This document shows, piece by piece, positions 1 through 4,991 of a DNA stretch of 7,203 nucleotides. A model generated the notes under the pieces. The model was given only the letters and a program-made list of their open reading frames with translations. It had not been told where the DNA came from and searched no databases. Position 1 is the first letter of the stretch. Each line of letters starts with the position of its first letter. The translations under genes were made by a program, and so were the position numbers. Source of the stretch: Candidatus Sulfopaludibacter sp. SbA3 (lineage in GTDB: Bacteria; Acidobacteriota; Terriglobia; Bryobacterales; Bryobacteraceae); contig CAMDKT010000309.1 of the NCBI GenBank assembly GCA_945900935.1, forward strand, positions 1-7,203, given 5' to 3'.

Positions 1-1438
1 TTTCATTCCCTCCCTCACCGACCCTCAGTACATCATCCCGGGCAGCCGCAAAGACAAGCCAGGCCTGTCCGATACATTCCAGGCATTGCTTGTTTCAAAC
101 GGCATCAAGCTCCGCTACAGCGACGAATACGGCTCTGGGCTGGGACAATCGCAGAAGCATAACTTCGCACCCCGAATCGGCTTTGCCTATGCTGCCACAA
201 GCAAACTTGTGTTGAGGGGCGGATACGGAGTTTACTATGGTGCCTTTGAAAACCGTGGTGGTTCTCCAAACCTCGGATACAACTATCCCTTCCAGTTCGA
301 TTTCAACTTCCAGCCCGCCAACGCCTGGACACCCGTCAAATTTGCCGACGGCAACATCGCCACTCTGGAGCGCGGTTTGTCGAGCGTACCCATGGATCCC
401 CGACTCGTGAACGGTCGCTTCCTCAGCCTGCGCGGCATCGAATTCAAATACAAGACGCCATACACGCAAGGCTACAACTTCACAGTGCAATATGAAGCCA
501 TGAAGAATACAAGCATCGAAGTTGGCTATGTTGCCTCCCTCGGACGCCACCTGGAAACCTTCATGGGCTCAAACAATGTAATGCAGATCCTGACGCCCAG
601 CGCCAATCCCCAACTCTTCATTCCGTGGCCAGACTTTGCCCGGGGCGCCTCCTATGCCAGCACCAACGGCAACAGCCATTACCACTCCATGCAGAACAAG
701 TTCTCCCGCCGATTCGACAACGGGCTGAACTTCCTGATGACTTACACCTGGGCCAAGACCTTGACCAACGCCGGCGACCTGCTCAACGGTGGTAACGTCG
801 GCGGCTTCCGCGGTCCTATGATTCCCGGCATGGGAACCAAGGCCGATATGGCTTTGGCCTCCTTCCATATCAATCACGCCTACACGTTTAACGGCAGTTA
901 CGATCTCCCCTTCGGCAAGGGCCGCAAGCTGATGTCTGCAGCCCGCGGCTTCAACCAGGCGCTCTTCGGCGGCTGGAGTATAAACTGGATCGCCTCCATG
1001 TATTCCGGTCAACCCCAAAGCATCGGATGTCCCGTTCCAACCACCGCCGGAGCAGGTTGCTTCGCCTTCCAGGTTCCCGGGCAAGACAAGTACATTGGCT
1101 CGGCGGACTCCTGGTATAACGCGGCGGCCTTCCGAAATCCTCCCGTGGCCACCCAAAACGGCCAGACCGATTATTCGCCCTTGGGTGGCCAGCGCACTCA
1201 GGTCACCGGCCCCGGCTACGCCAAAATGGATTTCTCGATGTTCAAAGATTTCCGCTTCGGCGAGCGTTACAGAATGCAATTCAGAGCCGAATCCTTCAAT
1301 CTCACCAACACCCCAGCCTTCGCTAATCCATCCTTCACCAACTTCATCGACACCAGGAACTTTGGTCGCGTCACATCAACACGCAACTCGCCCAACGATG
1401 CCCGGCAGGTCCAGTTGGCTTTGAAGATGTACTTTTAA
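1..1438 (+). CDS. TonB-dependent receptor, Oar-like, C-terminal part (5' truncated by window edge)
   Basis: The frame is open from the left edge (first complete codon at base 2) to TAA at 1436-1438, giving 478 residues with no start in view; the TTG at 86 is an internal Leu codon. It is the outer-membrane beta-barrel of a TonB-dependent receptor, which takes up large ligands using TonB/ExbBD energy. Visible signs are alternating aromatic/hydrophobic strands, NFAPRIGFAY followed by a Gly/Tyr-rich strand near 160-240, the YTWAK strand near 741-757, the LPFGKGR turn near 905-925, a FRAESFNLTNTPAF segment near the end, and a C-terminal strand closing in Phe (LALKMYF), the usual BAM signal. This is the style of the large acidobacterial receptors that carry an N-terminal carboxypeptidase-regulatory-like domain and run to roughly 1,100 residues, so plug and N-terminal domain would lie upstream. 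Cys codons at 1028 and 1058 may pair in an extracellular loop. The ligand is unknown. Confidence 0.93.
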   Translation, partial: FIPSLTDPQYIIPGSRKDKPGLSDTFQALLVSNGIKLRYSDEYGSGLGQSQKHNFAPRIGFAYAATSKLVLRGGYGVYYGAFENRGGSPNLGYNYPFQFDFNFQPANAWTPVKFADGNIATLERGLSSVPMDPRLVNGRFLSLRGIEFKYKTPYTQGYNFTVQYEAMKNTSIEVGYVASLGRHLETFMGSNNVMQILTPSANPQLFIPWPDFARGASYASTNGNSHYHSMQNKFSRRFDNGLNFLMTYTWAKTLTNAGDLLNGGNVGGFRGPMIPGMGTKADMALASFHINHAYTFNGSYDLPFGKGRKLMSAARGFNQALFGGWSINWIASMYSGQPQSIGCPVPTTAGAGCFAFQVPGQDKYIGSADSWYNAAAFRNPPVATQNGQTDYSPLGGQRTQVTGPGYAKMDFSMFKDFRFGERYRMQFRAESFNLTNTPAFANPSFTNFIDTRNFGRVTSTRNSPNDARQVQLALKMYF

Positions 1439-1457
1439 TTCGTGATCAAATAGGGGC

Positions 1458-1480
1458 AAAGCGGATCCCGCGCTTTTTTT
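1458..1480 (+). terminator. Candidate intrinsic terminator after the receptor gene
   Basis: AAAGCG (1458-1463) can pair with CGCTTT (1471-1476) around a seven-base loop, and the T run continues to 1480 (seven T, 1474-1480). An alternative pairing is GCGG (1461-1464) with CCGC (1468-1471). It lies 20 bases after the receptor stop, a normal place for a Rho-independent terminator. The stem is short, and the T tract ends only four bases before the next ATG, so it may instead be a weak terminator, or a structure that affects initiation of the next gene. Confidence 0.5.
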
Positions 1481-1484
1481 CGTT

Positions 1485-2642
1485 ATGCTCAGCCGCGACT
1501 TTCTCAAACTGGCCGGACTCACGATCGCTCAGCGTATACTGCCGCCTGCCCTCATGAATATTTGGGCTCAGGCGGCAGATGCGCAAGCAAAAGGGCGAAA
1601 AGTAATTCTGGTCACCTTTGGTGGCGGAGTTCGAACGTCCGAAACATTTTCTCCAGCCGGACTGCGCAACATCCCACGTCTGGCAGAACTGCAGCCGCAG
1701 GGCTTTTTCTATCAAAACTGCCTCAATCAAGGCACCCTCTCTCATTTCAATTCAACAGCCAGTATCGTTACAGGAAACTGGCAGCGTGTCGACGACTTCG
1801 GCTTCGAGGCCCCGGCATCGGCAACGCTCTTTGAACAGTTCCGCAAAGCTCACAAGGCAGGGCCGCTCGACGCCTGGGTCATTGCCACTAACAAGAGCTT
1901 TGCCGCCATGGGTGCCAGCTCCCAAACCAGCTTCGGTCTGCCCTTTGGCGCCAACGTTGTCCTCCCAAAGCAGCTTCTTCTGGATGCGATCAACGATATT
2001 GTCAAGAAGCCCGATGCCGCCGATGTTGCCAACCGTGACGCCGTTCACCAACGCCTGACAAGCCTGCTCGAAGAAGGCTACGAAGGCGTCGGCTGGACCA
2101 TATTCAAGGGCGGACGGCAGATGGACAAAAACATCCGCACCACCCTGACTCGCGCCCTCGGCGAGTTCATCAATGGTCCAGAAGTCCCCACCTCAGGCGA
2201 CGAATTGACCTTTTTCATTACCCGCGAAGTCATGCGTGAATTCGCACCCCGGCTGCTTCTGGTCAATTTCTGGGATATGGATGTGGCTCACTGGGGCAGC
2301 TATTCCCTTTACCTCCAGGCCATCGCCAAGACGGACCGCCTGACAGGGATGCTCTGGGACGAGGTTCAGGCTAATCCCAAGTATCGAAATCAGACTACTG
2401 TGCTGGTCCTTCCGGAACTCGGCCGTGATGGCGACATGAATACTGCCAATGGCTTCTTGAATCACCGCTCTGGCGATCCATCATGCCGCAACACCTGGCT
2501 ACTTGCATTGGGCGCTGGAGTCAACAAAGGAGCAACCGACAAGCCCATCCGCCATATTGATGTAGCCGCCACTGCCGCATCGCTGTTGAGTATCAAGCCG
2601 GAGGGCATGGCCGGTAGTCCGGCGCGTGAAATCCTCTCCTGA
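1485..2642 (+). CDS. Exported alkaline phosphatase/sulfatase-superfamily-like protein (DUF1501-like)
   Basis: 385 residues. The start is the only reasonable one: an in-frame TGA lies at 1443-1445 and no ATG/GTG/TTG falls between. No Shine-Dalgarno sequence is near. The N-terminus, MLSRDFLKLAG, looks like a Tat leader (SRRxFLK) with the first Arg replaced by Ser, followed by a hydrophobic stretch and a likely cleavage site near AQAADA (residues 28-33). The body follows the alkaline-phosphatase-like order: a first strand VILVTFGGG (40-48), a SHFNSTASIVTG segment (86-97) where sulfatases and phosphomutases carry the nucleophile, FWDMDVAHWG (262-271), TTVLVLPELGRD (304-315) and NHRSG (326-330). 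DUF1501 proteins share a Gly-rich first strand and Tat leaders. The canonical first Asp ligand is absent (Gly46-48) and the usual DH(G) is ELG, so hydrolytic activity is uncertain. Its stop overlaps the next start. Confidence 0.8.
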   Translation: MLSRDFLKLAGLTIAQRILPPALMNIWAQAADAQAKGRKVILVTFGGGVRTSETFSPAGLRNIPRLAELQPQGFFYQNCLNQGTLSHFNSTASIVTGNWQRVDDFGFEAPASATLFEQFRKAHKAGPLDAWVIATNKSFAAMGASSQTSFGLPFGANVVLPKQLLLDAINDIVKKPDAADVANRDAVHQRLTSLLEEGYEGVGWTIFKGGRQMDKNIRTTLTRALGEFINGPEVPTSGDELTFFITREVMREFAPRLLLVNFWDMDVAHWGSYSLYLQAIAKTDRLTGMLWDEVQANPKYRNQTTVLVLPELGRDGDMNTANGFLNHRSGDPSCRNTWLLALGAGVNKGATDKPIRHIDVAATAASLLSIKPEGMAGSPAREILS

Positions 2643-3829
2643 TGCCTACCCCGCCCCGCTTCGATTTCAATCACGTTCCGGTTACTTTTGCCGCTTACTT
2701 TGTGGAACAGATTCGCGGATGGGATACGCTGTTTCCGGCCGAGCAGAACTACTTCGAGCGGCTAGCCGCCTTCCTCGAGAAGGCACCGCCTGAATTGTTC
2801 ACCCCTCTCGGGCAACTCGAATCGCGGATGGGCGTAAACCTGCGTACTTGGCCCCGCGGTGGTTTCACGCTCGAACATGTCGATTTCCTCAATCGCAACC
2901 AGCTATACCCGGAATGGCGCCGTCTGGTGTCGGCCATCTTCGAATACATCGCACCTGCCCTCGATGCCGCTATTGAAAGCCGAACAAGAATTGTAATCGT
3001 ACTTTCCCCGGCTGAGCTTCCGGTCGGGCCGGACCGCATGTGGACCCGGCTTACGGGGCGCCGCATTGCCCTTGCCCCACCAGACGACCTTTCGCAGTAC
3101 TTGTCTCTACTCCTCACCGGTCAAGCTCAAACCAACATGGCCACCAGCCTTCCAAGCCTTTGCGCCTCCGCCCGTGGTCCGCATTCTTCGTGGACGATCG
3201 AAGCAGGCGACGGCTTGCACAGGTTGGCTACTGGCGGAACCAGCGTGAGCTATGAAAAACTCCTGCCTTACCGCCAGCGAGTCATGACTGAAATCCGTAA
3301 GATCGCCGGTCAGAGCGAAGTCCGTGGTCCGCGGGAGCTTGGGGCCAAGCTCAAAACCCTCCAGCCAAAAGTCAATGAGTATTCTTCCGACCAGGTCATG
3401 GGAGAATTCATCCGTTCCACTCTGCTTAATGGCAACGGTACGCTACTGTTCAACAACACTTTCGTCGAATGGGCCTGTGTCCAGGCACTACGCCGCGCTC
3501 GCCCGTCTTGTCTGGTCGCCAGCTTCGGCATCCGCAATAAAGTCAAACCCTTCAGCGGCCTCTTAATCTTTGCCGATCAGGAGCAATCCACCATAATCCC
3601 CACTCAGGCCGACATGTTCGGCTCTTACGTCGATCTTGAGGTCTTCTACCAGTACATCTGGCAGGAAGCAGGAAAATACGCGGAATACCGCGACAAGACT
3701 GCCTTCCTCTTCCTCGCCGAAGGCATGGATGAGATGTTTTTGATCGCTCCAGAATCCTTTCCACTCCCTGCGGATAAGGTTCCGCTCGATGCACTTCATG
3801 TCGCCTGCCGGAAATGGCTCGCGGTTTAG
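2642..3829 (+). CDS. Conserved-looking hypothetical protein translationally coupled to the phosphatase-like gene
   Basis: 395 residues. I do not recognise this family. ATG at 2642-2644 shares its A with the upstream TGA (TGATG), so translation is probably coupled and the two products made together. There is no signal peptide and no clear transmembrane segment, which suggests a cytoplasmic protein although its partner looks exported. Visible parts: an N-terminal helical region containing GWDTLFPAEQNYFERLAAFL (26-45); a hydrophobic strand RIVIVLSP (116-123); a second strand-like run near RRIALAPPDD (140-149); an Arg/Lys-rich helical region (about 205-245); NGNGTLLFNNTFVEWACVQ (263-281); LIFADQEQ (308-315); a Tyr/Trp/acidic helix (about 329-350); and a strand TAFLFLAEGMDEMFLIAP (353-370). 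Codon use matches its neighbours and there is no internal stop, so it is a real gene. The alternating strand/helix pattern suggests an alpha/beta fold; function is unknown. Confidence 0.85.
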   Translation: MPTPPRFDFNHVPVTFAAYFVEQIRGWDTLFPAEQNYFERLAAFLEKAPPELFTPLGQLESRMGVNLRTWPRGGFTLEHVDFLNRNQLYPEWRRLVSAIFEYIAPALDAAIESRTRIVIVLSPAELPVGPDRMWTRLTGRRIALAPPDDLSQYLSLLLTGQAQTNMATSLPSLCASARGPHSSWTIEAGDGLHRLATGGTSVSYEKLLPYRQRVMTEIRKIAGQSEVRGPRELGAKLKTLQPKVNEYSSDQVMGEFIRSTLLNGNGTLLFNNTFVEWACVQALRRARPSCLVASFGIRNKVKPFSGLLIFADQEQSTIIPTQADMFGSYVDLEVFYQYIWQEAGKYAEYRDKTAFLFLAEGMDEMFLIAPESFPLPADKVPLDALHVACRKWLAV

Positions 3830-4032
3830 AAATCGGATCAGTCCGGCAGTCTTGGAACTGGGGTTACGGTTCCACACGACAATCGGCATCGAGCGAACTC
3901 AATATCCAGGCGTTCAGGACCGGCGCCTCCCTCATCGCTATCGATGAGCAGAATGCGCCTTTCGGCCTCATGGAATCCGCCGCCCCAACGAGCGAACTCC
4001 ATTTTTTCACCGCCATCCGCGGTGGCTCATGA
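3814..4032 (+). CDS. Doubtful small ORF, 72 codons, overlapping the end of the hypothetical gene
   Basis: ATG at 3814 lies 16 bases inside the previous gene, in another frame, and runs to TGA at 4030-4032. The product begins MARGLEIGSVRQSWNWGYGS and ends FFTAIRGGS; no domain, signal peptide or membrane segment is visible. By hand count 46 of 72 codons end in G or C, and the second half (from about 3898) is richer in such codons than the first, as expected of coding DNA here. There is no convincing ribosome binding site, although reinitiation from the upstream gene is possible. It may be a small coupled gene, the decayed remnant of a longer gene, or a chance ORF. Confidence 0.3.
   Translation: MARGLEIGSVRQSWNWGYGSTRQSASSELNIQAFRTGASLIAIDEQNAPFGLMESAAPTSELHFFTAIRGGS
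4008..4024. repeat. GC-rich inverted repeat with six-base arms
   Basis: CACCGC (4008-4013) is complementary to GCGGTG (4019-4024) around the loop CATCC (4014-4018). A T6 tract lies directly before it on the + strand, and no T run follows on either strand, so it does not have intrinsic terminator form. It overlaps the last codons of the doubtful small ORF. It could be a transcript-end structure or chance in GC-rich DNA. Confidence 0.4.
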
Positions 4033-4089
4033 ACTTGTGCATCCAATGGCTCCGATATTCCTCAACCGGCATCCTTCCGAAGTCATAAT

Positions 4090-4120
4090 CTCTTTGGGAA
4101 GGATAATAGATAATATGAGT
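4090..4120 (+). promoter_or_regulatory. Possible promoter region upstream of the TPR/FG-GAP pair
   Basis: A perfect tandem repeat GATAATA-GATAATA (4102-4115) followed by T gives two overlapping -10-like hexamers, GATAAT at 4102-4107 and 4109-4114, each five of six matches to TATAAT. No good -35 hexamer lies at 16-18 bases: TTGGGA (4094-4099) is too close and TTCCGA (4075-4080) too far. It is the most A+T-rich spot before the TPR gene, 35-50 bases upstream of its ATG. A promoter here is an inference. Confidence 0.35.
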
Positions 4121-4149
4121 CTTGAAAGTGACTGCTCTTTTTGTCGACC

Positions 4150-4959
4150 ATGAGAACCGCTAAGTTTCTGCTCCTGGCTGATCTGTTGTTATGTACTCCT
4201 GCGCGGGCGCAGATCACCAGTGCTCCAGAGTTCAAATCAGATCCGGTATTCCAGAAGGGCCGTTCGGCGGCAACTGTGGATGGAACATCCCATGCTTCCG
4301 CAGAAAAGTCCCAGGTGAATGCCGAACTTTTGTCGCGCCTCAACCGGCTCAGTGGCCATGAAGGAGGGATTCGACTGATTGAGGCGAAACTGCTGCCGGC
4401 CGCCGAAGCCTGGTTCCGCGAGCGCAGACTCCCAATAGGTGTTGCAATGGCGCTTTTCTTTTCCGGGCAGGAATCCGAAAGTGTGCGCCAGTTGATTTCG
4501 ATTGGCCGTTCCAGGCCCAATTCCGTCACAGTCGTTCCCTTCCTCGCCGAAGCGGCGGTTTTGGTGCCGCCCCTCACCGCGTCTGCACTTGATGTCATCG
4601 AGAAGATCTCCGGCAAGAATCCAGCCAGCAGCGAAGCCTACTATTACCGCGCACGACTGCTCCATCACATGCCCGAAGCCGAGAACGACGCTCTGGGCGT
4701 AAAAGCGGTTGACCTGCTCAAAAAGTCGATCGCACTCGACCCTGCCGCCACTGCACCGCTTCTCGAATTGAGCCGAATCTATGCCTCCACTGGAGATCGT
4801 CCCGCGGCTATTGAGGCCCTTGAAAAGGTGCTCGCGAATGACCCCAATCACTTGATCGCGCATTATCGTATCGCTTCGCTTTATCGGGTAACCGGGCAGC
4901 AGGAGAAAGCACGCAGCCACATGATCGAATTCCAGAAGCTACGGCCGAAGGGGAACTAA
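4150..4959 (+). CDS. Secreted tetratricopeptide-repeat (TPR) protein
   Basis: 269 residues from ATG at 4150; an in-frame TTG at 4141 would add three residues (MST) but the ATG places a standard signal peptide. That signal is basic RTAK, a hydrophobic core FLLLADLLL, and a likely cleavage after ARA (residue 20), so the protein should be periplasmic or exported. Residues about 50-155 are predicted helical without a clear repeat signature. The C-terminal part holds helical hairpins of TPR type: about 161-197 (AYYYRARL through LLKKSIALDP), 201-234 (LLELSRIYASTGD through LEKVLANDP) and 235-268 (AHYRIASLYRVTGQ onward), each showing the small/aromatic spacing and the Asp-Pro ending of TPR units. TPR proteins are scaffolds for protein contacts; the partner is probably the product of the next gene, only 29 bases away. 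No strong Shine-Dalgarno sequence precedes the start. Confidence 0.88.
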   Translation: MRTAKFLLLADLLLCTPARAQITSAPEFKSDPVFQKGRSAATVDGTSHASAEKSQVNAELLSRLNRLSGHEGGIRLIEAKLLPAAEAWFRERRLPIGVAMALFFSGQESESVRQLISIGRSRPNSVTVVPFLAEAAVLVPPLTASALDVIEKISGKNPASSEAYYYRARLLHHMPEAENDALGVKAVDLLKKSIALDPAATAPLLELSRIYASTGDRPAAIEALEKVLANDPNHLIAHYRIASLYRVTGQQEKARSHMIEFQKLRPKGN

Positions 4960-4964
4960 GAATT

Positions 4965-4991
4965 GTGGCAAGAAGAAGCCAAGCTGTCATG
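4965..4991 (+). promoter_or_regulatory. Translation start region of the FG-GAP gene: two candidate starts
   Basis: GTG 4965 and ATG 4989 are in the same open frame. AAGGGG (4948-4953), inside the end of the TPR gene, sits 11 bases before the GTG; AGAAGAAG (4970-4977) sits 11 bases before the ATG. The ATG gives a compact twin-arginine leader, while the GTG form begins MARRSQAVMTRRHLF with two Arg pairs. I chose the ATG because it leaves an ordinary signal-peptide length. Confidence 0.4.

Larger units (their letters stand above)
3830..4149. other. Intergenic stretch of about 320 bases between two gene pairs
   Basis: No confident gene lies here. It holds the rest of the doubtful ORF (to 4032), a T6 tract (4002-4007) followed by a GC-rich inverted repeat (4008-4024), and an A+T-rich patch (about 4083-4120) with a tandem GATAATA repeat. 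A reverse-strand ORF across 3864-4046 shows no recognisable protein features. The drop in G+C towards the TPR gene is what a promoter region would give. Confidence 0.7.

Noticed and set aside
569..1279. Long reverse-strand open frame (236 codons) opposite the receptor gene
   Set aside because: It mirrors the receptor reading frame in GC-rich DNA; its translation is Gly/Ala/Val/Glu-rich with no recognisable domain, while the + strand shows clear beta-barrel motifs.
1485..2642. Annotation as an active sulfatase
   Set aside because: The CxPSR/SxPSR formylglycine signature is absent and the first Asp ligand is missing; only fold-level resemblance can be supported.
4001..4025. T tract plus hairpin considered as an intrinsic terminator
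   Set aside because: The T run precedes the stem on the + strand and becomes an A run after the stem on the other strand, so neither orientation has the required trailing U tract.
4083..4616. Reverse-strand open frame (177 codons) across the TPR start
   Set aside because: It covers the TPR signal peptide region and the promoter-like patch, is Ser/Ala/Arg-rich, and has no family features; it is a frame shadow.
4237..4920. Reverse-strand open frame (227 codons) opposite the TPR gene
   Set aside because: It lies wholly opposite the TPR gene, whose signal peptide and repeats are clear; the reverse product shows no domain.
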